A DNA stretch of 64,000 bases from contig CANRNQ010000001.1 of NCBI GenBank assembly GCA_947632045.1, positions 1 to 64,000 on the forward strand. Direction: 5' to 3'. Source of the DNA: an uncultured Clostridia bacterium. GTDB taxonomy: Bacteria > Bacillota > Clostridia > Oscillospirales > Acutalibacteraceae. The notes under the pieces were generated by a model, which had not been told where the DNA came from, searched no databases, and was given only the letters and a program-made list of their open reading frames with translations. The first letter of the stretch is position 1, and every line of letters begins with the position of its first letter. Position numbers and translations under genes: made by a program. Below, one piece after another: positions 1-9,002 of the stretch.

Positions 1-237
1 GCAGCCGTCGCGGAAGCGGCAAAAGAAGCGGGTTATAAGGATATCTACCGTCAGTCCCTTATCCCGCTGACCGAAATGCAGAGACTGATGGGCAAAGACA
101 AGTTTGAGGAAATTCTCGGCGGCCTCATCACCAAAGCGCCGGGCAGACCGACTCTCGTTCCGAAATCGGACAGGCGTCCGGCCATGAACGTTTCAAACGC
201 CATTAACGAATTTTACGAAATCAAGGAGGATATTTAA
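1..237 (+). CDS. DUF2800-family phage protein, C-terminal fragment
   Basis: Only the last 78 codons are inside the window, ending in TAA one base before the next ATG. The readable tail includes PLTEMQRLMGKDKF and a closing ANINEF-like helix with EIKEDI at the end. From memory this matches the tail of DUF2800 proteins, RecB/Cas4-like PD-(D/E)XK nuclease-fold proteins of phages and integrative elements, which are usually followed directly by a DUF2815 gene, as here. The nuclease core lies upstream of the window and cannot be checked. The near-zero spacing implies cotranscription with the replication genes downstream. The family call rests on the tail and on gene order. Confidence 0.6.
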   Translation, partial: AAVAEAAKEAGYKDIYRQSLIPLTEMQRLMGKDKFEEILGGLITKAPGRPTLVPKSDRRPAMNVSNAINEFYEIKEDI

Positions 238-238
238 A

Positions 239-790
239 ATGGCTAACAATTCAAACAGAACCAAGGTTATCACCGGCACCCGCACCCGTCTGTCCTACTT
301 CCACGGCTGGGAGCCCGTATCCATCAACGGCGGCGCGGAGAAATATTCTGTATCCGTCCTCATCCCCAAGTCCGACACTGAGACCGTCAGCGCCATCAAC
401 GCGGCAATTGACGCCGCCATCGAGGAAGGCGTGGCGAAGTTCGGCGGAAAGAAGCCCAGCAAGGCTGCGATCAAGCTGCCTCTGCGCGACGGCGATGTCG
501 AGCGCGACGACGAAGCGTATAAGGGGCACTGGTTCATCAACGCCAATTCCACTACGGCTCCGCAGATCGTGGACAGGCAGGTCAAGCCCATCCTCGACAG
601 AAGCGAGGTCTACTCCGGGTGCTATGCCCGCGTCTCGCTGAACTTCTACGCCTTCAACTCCAACGGCAACAAGGGCGTCGCCTGCGGTCTGGGCAACATC
701 CAGAAGGTCAGAGACGGTGAGCCTCTCGGCGGCAAGTCCACGGCGGCTGACGATTTCGCCACCCTCGCCGATGACGATTTCCTGGCTTAA
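239..790 (+). CDS. DUF2815 putative ssDNA-binding protein
   Basis: A 183-residue protein starting at ATG 239 behind AAGGAGGAT. The sequence opens with a basic strand-rich segment (residues 9-20), followed by YSVSVLIPKSD and GHWFINANST, as expected of DUF2815. That family is thought to form an OB-fold resembling phage T7 gp2.5 single-strand binding protein. The last seven residues are ADDDFLA, an acidic tail ending in a hydrophobic residue, like the partner-binding tail of bacterial SSB. It lies between the DUF2800 gene and a phage-type DNA polymerase, so the likely job is coating ssDNA during element replication or recombination. The family call is firm; the ssDNA role is inferred. Confidence 0.8.
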   Translation: MANNSNRTKVITGTRTRLSYFHGWEPVSINGGAEKYSVSVLIPKSDTETVSAINAAIDAAIEEGVAKFGGKKPSKAAIKLPLRDGDVERDDEAYKGHWFINANSTTAPQIVDRQVKPILDRSEVYSGCYARVSLNFYAFNSNGNKGVACGLGNIQKVRDGEPLGGKSTAADDFATLADDDFLA

Positions 791-802
791 GGAGGTGCGG
801 AC

Positions 803-1003
803 ATGGAAGGTTCAACCGTAAGCGCAGTCACCGAACTGCTCGTCAACATTCTCATCGGCACTTTCTCCCTGGCGACCCTCACATGGGTGTTCGTCGGGAT
901 CCAGACGTTCATCAACGACCGCAGGAACGAAAAGCGTCAGGCTGAACGCGAAAAGCGCGACGCCGAATACCATGCGGAACGCATGAAGGAATTCACGAAG
1001 TAA
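803..1003 (+). CDS. Small single-pass membrane protein of the phage replication module
   Basis: A 66-residue protein starting at ATG 803 behind AAGGAGGTGCGGAC. It has a short N-terminus, one strongly hydrophobic segment at about residues 9-34 (VNILIGTFSLATLTWVF inside it), and a highly charged Arg/Lys/Glu tail (residues 38-66) that could be a short coiled coil. This suggests a membrane anchor with a cytoplasmic charged helix. Spacing of 12 bp from DUF2815 and 62 bp to the polymerase supports one operon. I do not recognise a named family, and no function is assigned. Confidence 0.65.
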   Translation: MEGSTVSAVTELLVNILIGTFSLATLTWVFVGIQTFINDRRNEKRQAEREKRDAEYHAERMKEFTK

Positions 1004-1065
1004 GGCTTCCGGGGCGGCATGGAGTTTCTCCCTCTGCCGCCTCATTTTCATTATGGAGGATCGGT

Positions 1066-3054
1066 ATGAGAAATCTTGAAATCGACATTGAGACGTATTC
1101 ATCGGTCAGCCTTCAGAAGTGCGGCGTGTACAAATACGCGGAAAGCCCGGACTTTGAGATCCTTCTGTTCGGATACAGTGCGGACGGCGGTGAGGTGCGC
1201 GTCATAGACCTCGCTTCCGGGGAGACTCTGCCGGCGGATGTCCTGTCGGCGCTGACCAACGATTCCGTGACCAAGTGGGCGTTCAACGCGCAGTTCGAGC
1301 GCGTCTGCCTTTCACGGTATCTGTCAGATATGGGGATCAGCCTCGACCCGTTTCATGACCGGCATCCGCTGTCCACGGCATGTGCCCGTTTCCTAAACCC
1401 GGAGACCTGGCGCTGCTCGATGGTGTGGTCTGCATATATGGGTCTGCCGCTGTCCCTGGAAGGGGTCGGTGCTGTTCTGGGCCTTGAGAAGCAGAAGCTG
1501 ACCGAGGGGCGGGATCTAATACGGTATTTCTCCACACCGTGCGCTCCCACGAAGACAAACGGCGGACGGACAAGGAATCTGCCGGAGCATGACCCGGAAA
1601 AGTGGGACAGATACAAGGCTTATAACCTCCGTGATGTGGAGACCGAGATGCAGATACAGTCGAAGCTGTCGAAGTTCCCCGTACCGGATGCGGTGTGGGA
1701 TGAGTATCATCTCGACCAGGAGATCAACGACCGGGGCATCCGCGTGGATATGCAGTTCGTTAAACGGTGCATCGCGCTTGACGCGGAGACACGGGACAGC
1801 CTTACCGCCTCGATGCGGGAGCTGACCGAACTCGACAACCCCAATTCCGTGGCACAGATGAAATCCTGGCTTTCGGACAACGGTGTGGAGACCGACACCC
1901 TCGGCAAGAAGACCGTAGCCGCGCTGATCGGCGAGACGGAAGGCGACGTCTCCGAGGCGCTTCTTCTCCGTCAGCAGCTTGCCAAATCGTCGGTGAAGAA
2001 ATATCAGGCAATGGAGAACGCCGCCTGCGCCGATGACAGATGCCGCGGTATGTTCCAGTTCTACGGCGCGAACAGGACCGGGCGCTTCGCCGGCAGGCTC
2101 GTTCAATTGCAGAATCTTCCCCAGAACCATATGCCGGACCTTGACGCGGCGAGAGCGCTCGTGCGGAGCGGTGATACGGAAACCCTGTCCATGCTTTACG
2201 ACGATATCCCGGACACGCTTTCACAGCTGATACGCACGGCTTTCATTCCGAAGGACGGCTGCAGGTTCTATGTGGCGGACTTCTCGGCCATCGAGGCGAG
2301 GGTCATTGCCTGGTTTGCCGGAGAAGCGTGGAGGACGGAGGTCTTCCGCAGCGGCGGCGACATTTACTGCGCGTCGGCGTCACAGATGTTCAAAGTCCCC
2401 GTGAAGAAACACGGAGTGAACGGACACCTTCGGCAGAAAGGCAAGATTGCGGAACTGGCGCTCGGCTACGGCGGATCGGTCGGTGCGCTCAAGGCAATGG
2501 GCGCTCTTGAGATGGGACTTGCCGAGGAGGAACTTCAGCCGCTTGTGAATGCCTGGAGGCAGTCCAATCCGAACATCGTCCGCTTCTGGTGGGACATCGA
2601 CTCCGCTGTGAAAAAGGTCGTGAAGGAACGGAAGCCGCAGAGCATCGGCAGGGTCAGGATGTTCTACCAGAGCGGAATGCTGTTTATAGCGCTTCCGTCC
2701 GGCAGAAACCTTATCTACGTCAAGCCCCGTATCGGAGAGAACCGCTTCGGCGGCGAGTCCGTCACCTATGAAGGAGTCGGCGGCACGAAGAAATGGGAGC
2801 GCATCGAATCCTACGGTCCCAAATTCGTGGAGAACATCGTGCAGGCGACCGCCAGGGACATTCTGATGTACGCGATGAAGACGCTGCGGTGCTGTGAGAT
2901 CGTCGCCCACGTTCATGACGAGATCATAATCGAAGCCGACCCCCGTATGAGCCTCGACGTCCTCTGTGAGCAGATGGGGCGAGTTCCTCCCTGGGCGGAG
3001 GGTCTTCTGCTCCGCGCCGACGGCTACGTCTGCGATTTTTATAAAAAAGACTGA
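1066..3054 (+). CDS. Phage-type family A DNA polymerase with 3'-5' exonuclease domain
   Basis: A 662-residue DNA polymerase I family enzyme of the phage type. The N-terminus carries the DnaQ-like proofreading domain: D7 and E9 in EIDIE (Exo I), FNAQFE (Exo II) and YNLRDVETE (Exo III). The polymerase domain shows motif A (DFSAIEARV, D405), motif B (RQKGKIAELALGYGG) and motif C (HVHDEI, D618), so all the expected catalytic acids are present. There is no 5'-nuclease domain, which is normal for phage and element polymerases. The start is ATG 1066 behind TGGAGGATCGGT. It probably replicates the mobile element together with the DUF2815 protein upstream. Confidence 0.93.
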   Translation: MRNLEIDIETYSSVSLQKCGVYKYAESPDFEILLFGYSADGGEVRVIDLASGETLPADVLSALTNDSVTKWAFNAQFERVCLSRYLSDMGISLDPFHDRHPLSTACARFLNPETWRCSMVWSAYMGLPLSLEGVGAVLGLEKQKLTEGRDLIRYFSTPCAPTKTNGGRTRNLPEHDPEKWDRYKAYNLRDVETEMQIQSKLSKFPVPDAVWDEYHLDQEINDRGIRVDMQFVKRCIALDAETRDSLTASMRELTELDNPNSVAQMKSWLSDNGVETDTLGKKTVAALIGETEGDVSEALLLRQQLAKSSVKKYQAMENAACADDRCRGMFQFYGANRTGRFAGRLVQLQNLPQNHMPDLDAARALVRSGDTETLSMLYDDIPDTLSQLIRTAFIPKDGCRFYVADFSAIEARVIAWFAGEAWRTEVFRSGGDIYCASASQMFKVPVKKHGVNGHLRQKGKIAELALGYGGSVGALKAMGALEMGLAEEELQPLVNAWRQSNPNIVRFWWDIDSAVKKVVKERKPQSIGRVRMFYQSGMLFIALPSGRNLIYVKPRIGENRFGGESVTYEGVGGTKKWERIESYGPKFVENIVQATARDILMYAMKTLRCCEIVAHVHDEIIIEADPRMSLDVLCEQMGRVPPWAEGLLLRADGYVCDFYKKD

Positions 3055-3079
3055 TATTTTCCCTCAAACCGTCAGTTTT

Positions 3080-3118
3080 CACCTCCTGCCAAGGCTACCC
3101 GGTAGGAGGTGTTTTTTT
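3080..3118 (+). terminator. Terminator-like hairpin whose 3' arm contains a Shine-Dalgarno
   Basis: CACCTCCTGCC (3080-3090) pairs with GGTAGGAGGTG (3101-3111), 11 bp with one G-U pair, followed by seven T residues. This is a textbook intrinsic terminator after the polymerase gene. The 3' arm is also the AGGAGG ribosome site of the next ORF, whose ATG begins at 3119 directly after the T run. When the hairpin forms, the ribosome site is hidden. Confidence 0.75.
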
Positions 3119-3331
3119 ATGAACGTAACAGAGATACAGGGCGTGTTCCATCCGGAACAGAAAGTCGAGCGCACGGACGACGATATGCGCCGTGAGTTCT
3201 ATTACATCGCTGCCGGTCAGATCACTCAGAAACTGCTCGACAAGGGGTTTATCACCCCCGGCGAATATGACAAGATCATGGCGAAAAACCGCGAGAAATT
3301 CTCGCCGCTGATTGCGAGATTTATCCCGTAA
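3119..3331 (+). CDS. Small SHOCT-like protein
   Basis: A 70-residue protein. The start is ATG 3119, placed by the AGGAGGTG at 3104-3111; longer in-frame readings upstream overlap the polymerase gene and are not credible. The C-terminal half (QKLLDKGFITPGEYDKI) has the pattern of SHOCT-like short helical domains, with a Leu-Leu-x-x-Gly-x-Ile/Leu-Thr-x-x-Glu/Asp-Tyr/Phe core. Proteins of this size commonly sit just upstream of the serine recombinase cluster in clostridial elements. Function is unknown. Its ribosome site lies in a terminator-like hairpin, so expression may be conditional. Confidence 0.65.
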   Translation: MNVTEIQGVFHPEQKVERTDDDMRREFYYIAAGQITQKLLDKGFITPGEYDKIMAKNREKFSPLIARFIP

Positions 3332-3398
3332 TTGACTTGATATTCCGGGCTTTCAGAGTGATATATACTATACCCCTTTAAGGACAGGAGGCGAGACA

Positions 3399-4934
3399 AT
3401 GAAACGGATAACAAAGATCGACGCGGCGGCGAAAACGGAGAAGAAACTCCGCGTGGCAGCATACGCCAGAGTATCCACCGACTCCGCCGATCAGCTTGTC
3501 AGCCTGGACGCGCAGAAGGAACACTACGAACAGTTCATAAAGAGCTGTCCGAACTGGGAATACGCAGGTCTGTATTACGACGAAGGGGTCTCCGGCACGA
3601 AGATGGCCAAGCGCGACGGTCTGCTCCGTATGCTTGCCGACTGCGACCGGGGCCTCATCGATTATATCCTCGTAAAATCCATCAGCCGCTTTTCCCGTAA
3701 TACCGTGGAGACGGTGGAGACCGTCCGCAGGCTCAGCGCGATGGGCGTTTACATTTTCTTCGAGAAGGAAAATATCGATACAGGCAAGATGGAGGGCGAA
3801 CTGATGCTTTCCATCATGTCGAGCCTTGCCGAGGACGAATCCCGCTCCCTTTCGGACAACAACAAATGGAGCATACAGAAGCGCTTCCAAAACGGCACCT
3901 ACGTGATCGGCACACCGGCCTACGGCTATAAAAACGTGGACGGCAGAATGGTCATCGACGAGGAGAAGGCTGAAGTTGTAAAGCGCATATTCGCATCGGT
4001 TCTTGAGGGCAAGTCCGGCACGAAGATCGCGGGTGAGCTGCAGGAAGAAGGAATACCGACAGCGCGGGGCGGCAGGTGGCAAAGTTCCGTTGTTCTCGGA
4101 ATGATCCGCAACGAAACCTACACCGGCGTCGCCGTTTTTCAGAAGACCTACAAGGATGACCGCTTCAATTCCCGTGTGAACCGCGGCGAAAAAGGAATGT
4201 ACCGCATCGAGGGACATCACGATCCCATCGTCAGCGTGGAGACCTTCCGGGCTGCAAACTTCGCCGTCGACAACAACGCCAGGGAGAAAGGCATCACCAA
4301 AGGCAACAAGTACTCGAAGCGGTACGCCCTGTCCGGCAAGGTGTTCTGCGGCGAATGCGGCGGAAAATGCAAACGGAAAATGATATACGGCGAGGTCTGG
4401 TACGGCTGTGAGACGCACATCAGGGACAAAAAGAAGTGCCGGCAGCTCCCGGTGAGAGGCGCGGACGTCGAGGCTGCGTTCGTGAATATGATAAACAAGC
4501 TGATCTACGGACGGGATGCAGTTCTGCTTCCCATGTCTGGCAAACTGCTCGGCGGCGGGAACAAAGATGTCATCGACCGCCTTGAGGGGCTGAACGCCGA
4601 ACTGGAAACGATAGCCGAACGCAGGCAGGCGGCGGACAGGTTCTTCGCCAAGGGACTGCTTGACGCCGCCGTGTATAGAGAGGAACTCGACGCCCTGGCG
4701 CAGAAGGAAAAAGAGATCCACTCCCTCCGCGCCGGCATCGAGGGCGACCCCGACCTGGATTTTGACCGTCAGACGGCTTTGAACGAACTGCTCAAATACA
4801 CCGCCGGGGCGGAACGGCTGACGGCATTCTCCGACGAGGTTTTCACGAAGCACGTTGACCGCGCCATCTTCTTCAGCAGAAAGGAAGTCGGATTCGTCAT
4901 GAAGTGCGGTCCCGTCTTCCGGGAAAGGATATAA
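3399..4934 (+). CDS. Large serine recombinase (resolvase/invertase superfamily)
   Basis: A 511-residue site-specific recombinase starting at ATG 3399 behind GGACAGGAGG. The N-terminal resolvase fold carries the nucleophile Ser26 in AYARVSTDS and the downstream DEGVSGTK and SISRFSRN motifs, which supply the catalytic Arg residues. It is followed by a recombinase domain (about residues 160-270), a zinc ribbon (VFCGECGGKCKRK, later CETH and KKCR) and a coiled-coil segment (about residues 395-455). Large serine recombinases catalyse integration or excision through a covalent seryl-DNA intermediate. It stands first in a three-gene recombinase cluster, 4 bp before the next gene. Which paralogue is the integrase cannot be told from sequence alone. 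Confidence 0.93.
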   Translation: MKRITKIDAAAKTEKKLRVAAYARVSTDSADQLVSLDAQKEHYEQFIKSCPNWEYAGLYYDEGVSGTKMAKRDGLLRMLADCDRGLIDYILVKSISRFSRNTVETVETVRRLSAMGVYIFFEKENIDTGKMEGELMLSIMSSLAEDESRSLSDNNKWSIQKRFQNGTYVIGTPAYGYKNVDGRMVIDEEKAEVVKRIFASVLEGKSGTKIAGELQEEGIPTARGGRWQSSVVLGMIRNETYTGVAVFQKTYKDDRFNSRVNRGEKGMYRIEGHHDPIVSVETFRAANFAVDNNAREKGITKGNKYSKRYALSGKVFCGECGGKCKRKMIYGEVWYGCETHIRDKKKCRQLPVRGADVEAAFVNMINKLIYGRDAVLLPMSGKLLGGGNKDVIDRLEGLNAELETIAERRQAADRFFAKGLLDAAVYREELDALAQKEKEIHSLRAGIEGDPDLDFDRQTALNELLKYTAGAERLTAFSDEVFTKHVDRAIFFSRKEVGFVMKCGPVFRERI

Positions 4935-4938
4935 GGCT

Positions 4939-5361
4939 ATGAAACACACACCGTTCGGATATGTGATCGTTAACGGCAGACCGCAGGTGCATGAAATGGA
5001 GGCTGCCAGACTGTCCGCACTGTTCTCGTACTATCTTCTCGGTATGTCGCGTGACAGCGCCGCCGAAGTGGCAGGCATCCGGGCGACCCACAGTGAGATA
5101 AAGCGCATCCTTCAGAACAGGCACTATCTCGGTGATGACGTTTATCCGCGGATCATCGACGATGAAACCTTCAACGCCGTGCAGGACGAACAGCGGCGGC
5201 GAGAGAAGGCTCTCGGCAGAGACAGGATTCAGCCGAAGGAAAAGCCGGTCCCCGTGATATACACGGACTTTTATACGAAAAAATCCACACAGAAATATAC
5301 CGACCCTATAGCGCAGGCTGAGTACGCATACGGTCGGATCGAAGGCAAGGTGAACAAATAA
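4939..5361 (+). CDS. Stand-alone recombinase-domain protein lacking the catalytic domain
   Basis: A 140-residue protein that starts immediately with the pattern of the recombinase domain (PF07508-like): [13 protein letters not shown], then [25 protein letters not shown] and [17 protein letters not shown]. No resolvase domain, nucleophilic serine or zinc ribbon is present. It begins 4 bp after the first recombinase and overlaps the second by one base (TAATG), so the three are translationally linked. It looks like a purpose-made accessory DNA-binding subunit, or directionality factor, rather than a decayed gene, because it is intact and tightly packed. That role is inference. Confidence 0.75.
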   Translation: MKHTPFGYVIVNGRPQVHEMEAARLSALFSYYLLGMSRDSAAEVAGIRATHSEIKRILQNRHYLGDDVYPRIIDDETFNAVQDEQRRREKALGRDRIQPKEKPVPVIYTDFYTKKSTQKYTDPIAQAEYAYGRIEGKVNK

Positions 5362-6920
5362 TGGCTATGGCTCAGAACATTACATTTATCCCTGCGGTGC
5401 GGACTGTCGGAACGCAGAAGCCCGCGGAGAAAAAGCAGAAGGTGCGCGTCGCCGCCTACTGCCGCGTTTCCACAGATTTCGAGGAGCAGGAATCCAGCTA
5501 CGAGACCCAGGTGGCGCACTACACTTCCTACATCAACGGCAACCCGGAATGGGAAATGGTCGAGGTGTACGCGGACAACGGCCTCTCCGGCACACGAACC
5601 GCGAAGCGCGAGGCTTTTAACCGTATGATAGCCGACTGCGAGGCCGGACGCATCGACATGATCATTACCAAGTCGATCAGCCGCTTCGCCCGTAACACGG
5701 TCGACTGCCTCAAGTACACGCGGAAGCTGAAGGAACTGAACATCGCCGTGTTCTTTGAGAAGGAGAACATCAACACGCTCGACGCCAAGGGCGAGGTGCT
5801 TATGACCATCATGGCGGCGCTGGCACAGCAGGAGTCCGAATCCCTGTCGGCGAACGTCCGGCTCGGCATCCAATTCCGCAATCAGCAGGGCAAGGTTCAG
5901 GTCAACCACAACTGGTTTCTCGGCTATACGAAGGACGAAAGCGGAAAACTTGTCATCGTGCCAGAAGAAGCCGAGGTAGTAAGACGGATTTACCGCGAAT
6001 ACCTGGAAGGAGCGAGTTTCGTGAAGATACGGCGTGGGCTTGAGGCTGACGGCATTCTCAACGGCGCAAAGCACGCCCGCTGGCATGAGACGAACATCAA
6101 GCAGATCCTCACCAACGAGAAATACATTGGAGACGCGCTCCTTCAGAAGACCTATACGGTCAGCGTCCTCGACAAGAAGCGCAGCGTCAATGACGGCGCA
6201 ATGCCGAAATACTATGTGGAGGGCTGCCACGAAGCCATCATCGACAGGGAGACATTCCTCCTGGTGCAGGAGGAGATCGCAAGGCGGTCATCTCTTTACA
6301 AGGGTGGCAAAAAGCGCGTCTACAGTTCAAAATACGCTCTTACTGGCAACGTAATCTGCGCTCACTGCGGCAACATCTACAGACGGGTCGTATGGTCCGT
6401 CGGAAATGAGAAGCCCGTGGTATGGCGGTGCGTCAGCAGGCTTACGACCGGACAGGAATGCCCCGCGCGAACAGTTCCGGAGGAAGACCTGCACGCCGCG
6501 ATTGCATCAGCCGTGAACATGGCCTATGCCAACAGGGACGATATCATCCCGGTTCTGAAGGAGAACATTGAGAGCGTTGTCGGCTGCGACGTTGATGAGG
6601 AGATTGAGGTCATCGACAATATGATCCGCAAGAGCCAGATGGACCTTCTCGATGCCGGGAGGGACGAAGCCCGCGTCCAGGAGATCGGCGAAAGGATAGT
6701 ATCCCTCCGCGAAAGGCGGCAGAACGTTCTGACGCAGGCGGCGCTCCGCAAAGACGAAATCGACAGGATCAAAGCCATGATCGGCTTCATTGAGGAACAG
6801 ACCGGTGAGGCGGAATACAGCGAGATACTCGTCCGCCGAATGATCGAGAAGGTCACGATCCACGATGACAGGATCACGGTCGAGTTCAAATCCGGTCTTA
6901 CGATAGACGTTGACGCGTGA
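5361..6920 (+). CDS. Large serine recombinase, second paralogue
   Basis: A 519-residue serine recombinase overlapping the preceding gene by one base. Catalytic Ser37 lies in [21 protein letters not shown] and SISRFARN follow. The recombinase domain occupies about residues 180-300 ([14 protein letters not shown]), the zinc ribbon is marked by [13 protein letters not shown] and a later WRCVSR with QECPA, and a coiled coil spans about residues 410-475. It differs clearly from the first paralogue, so this is not a recent duplication. Paired serine recombinases of this type may act as a heteromeric integrase/excisionase set in clostridial elements. A terminator follows directly. Confidence 0.93.
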   Translation: MAMAQNITFIPAVRTVGTQKPAEKKQKVRVAAYCRVSTDFEEQESSYETQVAHYTSYINGNPEWEMVEVYADNGLSGTRTAKREAFNRMIADCEAGRIDMIITKSISRFARNTVDCLKYTRKLKELNIAVFFEKENINTLDAKGEVLMTIMAALAQQESESLSANVRLGIQFRNQQGKVQVNHNWFLGYTKDESGKLVIVPEEAEVVRRIYREYLEGASFVKIRRGLEADGILNGAKHARWHETNIKQILTNEKYIGDALLQKTYTVSVLDKKRSVNDGAMPKYYVEGCHEAIIDRETFLLVQEEIARRSSLYKGGKKRVYSSKYALTGNVICAHCGNIYRRVVWSVGNEKPVVWRCVSRLTTGQECPARTVPEEDLHAAIASAVNMAYANRDDIIPVLKENIESVVGCDVDEEIEVIDNMIRKSQMDLLDAGRDEARVQEIGERIVSLRERRQNVLTQAALRKDEIDRIKAMIGFIEEQTGEAEYSEILVRRMIEKVTIHDDRITVEFKSGLTIDVDA

Positions 6921-6937
6921 CAGTCACACAGCAATAA

Positions 6938-6966
6938 GGCACTCGGAAATTTCCGGGTGTCTTTTT
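6938..6966 (+). terminator. Intrinsic terminator after the recombinase cluster
   Basis: GGCACTCGG (6938-6946) pairs with CCGGGTGTC (6953-6961) with one G-U pair, over a six-base AAATTT loop, followed by TTTTTC. It separates the recombinase operon from the DUF262 operon. Confidence 0.8.
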
Positions 6967-6978
6967 CTTTGCGCTGTC

Positions 6979-7007
6979 TTGAAAAATTCATAAACTTGTG
7001 GTATAAT
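6979..7007 (+). promoter_or_regulatory. Sigma-A type promoter for the HTH-DUF262 operon
   Basis: TTGAAA (6979-6984), a 17-base spacer and TATAAT (7002-7007), 48 bp upstream of the HTH start. It lies just after the recombinase terminator, so the cargo operon is expressed independently of the recombinases. Confidence 0.8.
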
Positions 7008-7055
7008 GAATTATCTTGTAAGTGCAATCATATTTCACCGGAAACGAGGTGCGTT

Positions 7056-7268
7056 ATGGTAAAGAATGATTTTGATATAGACGTAAAAGTCAAATGCCTG
7101 GAAGAACGTGTCACCCAGGCGCAGCTTGCGGAGATGGTGGGGACTTCAGCTCCGTACATCAGCAGACTGATAAACAAGAAGGACGGCATCGTGAACAAGG
7201 TGTTCGTGGAGATGCTCGAAAAGCTGGGTTACGATATCCAGATCACGTATGTGAAGAAGGAACAGTAA
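7056..7268 (+). CDS. Small HTH (XRE/Cro-like) DNA-binding protein
   Basis: A 70-residue protein, ATG 7056. VTQAQLAEMVGTSAPYISRL is a clear helix-turn-helix of the XRE class. It is almost only a DNA-binding domain with a short C-terminal extension (GYDIQITYVKKEQ). The stop codon overlaps the ATG of the first DUF262 gene (TAATG), so translation is coupled. Position at the head of a promoter-proximal operon suggests an autoregulator that restrains the putative nuclease genes behind it. It could also be a specificity subunit, which cannot be excluded. Confidence 0.85.
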   Translation: MVKNDFDIDVKVKCLEERVTQAQLAEMVGTSAPYISRLINKKDGIVNKVFVEMLEKLGYDIQITYVKKEQ

Positions 7269-9001
7269 TGGAGGCTCGGACTCTTATGAATAACGAAATA
7301 AAACTTGAAACAAAATTGGTCGGCGATATAACCGGAGCCTTCTTTGTTCCATCGTATCAGCGTGGATATAGATGGGGCGAAACCGAAGTTGTTCGATTAC
7401 TTGACGATATTTATGCTACAGAGGGCAAGAGAAACTATTGCCTTCAGCCTGTTGTGGTGAGAAAGAATGGCGATAGATATGAGCTGATTGATGGTCAGCA
7501 GCGTTTAACGACCATCTACCTTATTTATCGTTTTATGAATGAAGAGAGCTTCGGCTTTATTGATGAGCCGAGGTTTACCCTTTCGTATGAAACCAGAGAT
7601 AAATCAGAGGATTTCCTAAAATCGATTGACGAATCACGCAAGGATGAAAATATCGATTTCTGGTTTCTTTGTGCTGCTTATGGGAGCATCAAGAAGTGGT
7701 TTGCCGCAAGAGACAGAAAATCAACCCTCACAAATGTAAACAAGTATTTTGATGAAATTGTTAAAATAATATGGTATGAAGTGGGCGAAACCGAGGACGC
7801 TATAGGTTTGTTTACCAGACTGAACATTGGAAAAATCCCATTGACAAATGCAGAACTGGTAAAAGCTATGTTCCTCAGTAAAGGCACAGATGAAAACGTT
7901 GATAAAGAAAAACAAGAGGAGATCTCCCTTCAATGGGACAACATAGAAAAGGAACTGCACAATAATTCCCTTTGGTATTTCTTGACAAATACAACGAATA
8001 CTGCCTATCAAACACGAATCGACCTTGTTTTGGATCTGATTTCGGGTAAACCGGCTGATAATAGAGAGAAGTACTACACGTTTTTCAAATTTGATGAAAT
8101 GCGACAGACACAAACGCTTGACAGCATCTGGCGCAGAATTCAGCAGACGTTCCTAATTTTGAAGGACTGGCACGGCAACCATGAACTTTATCATAAAATC
8201 GGATATCTTATTGCTTCTGGAACTCTAACATTGCAAAAAATATTCGATCTTTCAAAGAACAAAACAAAAGATGAGTTTAGAGAATCCCTTGACGGATATA
8301 TTCGAGAGAGCATCAAAATAAAAGTAAACTATGCAGATTTAAGCTACGAGAAGCCCTTGGAACAAAAGAGAATTGCCACATTGCTTCTGTTATTTAATGT
8401 TGAGTCAGTTCGTAGAAACGGCGAGAATTCTCAGTGGTTTCCTTTTGATAAATACAAGTTTGGCAAGGGTGGTAAAGTTACCTGGAGTCTTGAACACATT
8501 CATGCACAACAGTCAGAAGGATTAAGAACCCAGGAAATATGGAAAGAATGGCTTTCACTTCATATTCCTTCTGTAAAATCCGTTAGCAATGAATCAGAAG
8601 AACTTGTTTCTCTCATGAACGATGCCCTTGCGAAAGAAAAGCTTGAAGGACCGGAGTTTTTTGCTATTCAGCAGAGAGTAGTGGAACTGCTTTCAGTAAA
8701 AGGAAACACAGAATATCTACACTCTATTGCGAATATGGCCTTGCTCAGTTCAACGGACAATGCGGCGTTGAACAATTCAACTTTTGATGTTAAGCGGAAT
8801 GAGATTATAAAAATGGACAAGGCCGGCCAGTACATTCCGTTTTGTACAAGAATGGTATTTCTGAAATACTACACGCCTTCGGCAGATAATCAACTTCACT
8901 TTTGGGGTCATGCGGACAGAGTAGCGTATGTGGATGCGATGAATACGGTTTTAGTCAATTATCTTGAAGAGCCAATAATTCTGGAAAAGGAGGAAGAATA
9001 A
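7268..9001 (+). CDS. DUF262/DUF1524 protein, GmrSD-like nuclease candidate
   Basis: A 577-residue protein. The start is ATG 7268, overlapping the HTH stop and preceded by AGAAGGA; ATG 7286 is an alternative. The DUF262 (ParB/Srx-fold, GmrS-like) domain is marked by YQRGYRWG near residue 33 and DGQQRLTTIYL from D75. The C-terminal part carries a DUF1524 HNH-type signature, SLEHIHAQQ with H410, and a downstream NMALLSSTDNAALNN segment with the Asn residues expected in that fold. GmrSD enzymes are type IV restriction systems against modified DNA; SspE is a related fused form. Codon use is AT-richer than in the recombinases next door. Nuclease role is inferred from domains. Confidence 0.85.
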   Translation: MEARTLMNNEIKLETKLVGDITGAFFVPSYQRGYRWGETEVVRLLDDIYATEGKRNYCLQPVVVRKNGDRYELIDGQQRLTTIYLIYRFMNEESFGFIDEPRFTLSYETRDKSEDFLKSIDESRKDENIDFWFLCAAYGSIKKWFAARDRKSTLTNVNKYFDEIVKIIWYEVGETEDAIGLFTRLNIGKIPLTNAELVKAMFLSKGTDENVDKEKQEEISLQWDNIEKELHNNSLWYFLTNTTNTAYQTRIDLVLDLISGKPADNREKYYTFFKFDEMRQTQTLDSIWRRIQQTFLILKDWHGNHELYHKIGYLIASGTLTLQKIFDLSKNKTKDEFRESLDGYIRESIKIKVNYADLSYEKPLEQKRIATLLLLFNVESVRRNGENSQWFPFDKYKFGKGGKVTWSLEHIHAQQSEGLRTQEIWKEWLSLHIPSVKSVSNESEELVSLMNDALAKEKLEGPEFFAIQQRVVELLSVKGNTEYLHSIANMALLSSTDNAALNNSTFDVKRNEIIKMDKAGQYIPFCTRMVFLKYYTPSADNQLHFWGHADRVAYVDAMNTVLVNYLEEPIILEKEEE

Positions 9002-9002
9002 T

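Noticed and set aside
3378-4949. A long minus-strand open frame (523 codons) opposite the first serine recombinase
   Set aside because: It mirrors the recombinase codons, has no ribosome site or motif, and the plus strand has complete catalytic motifs.
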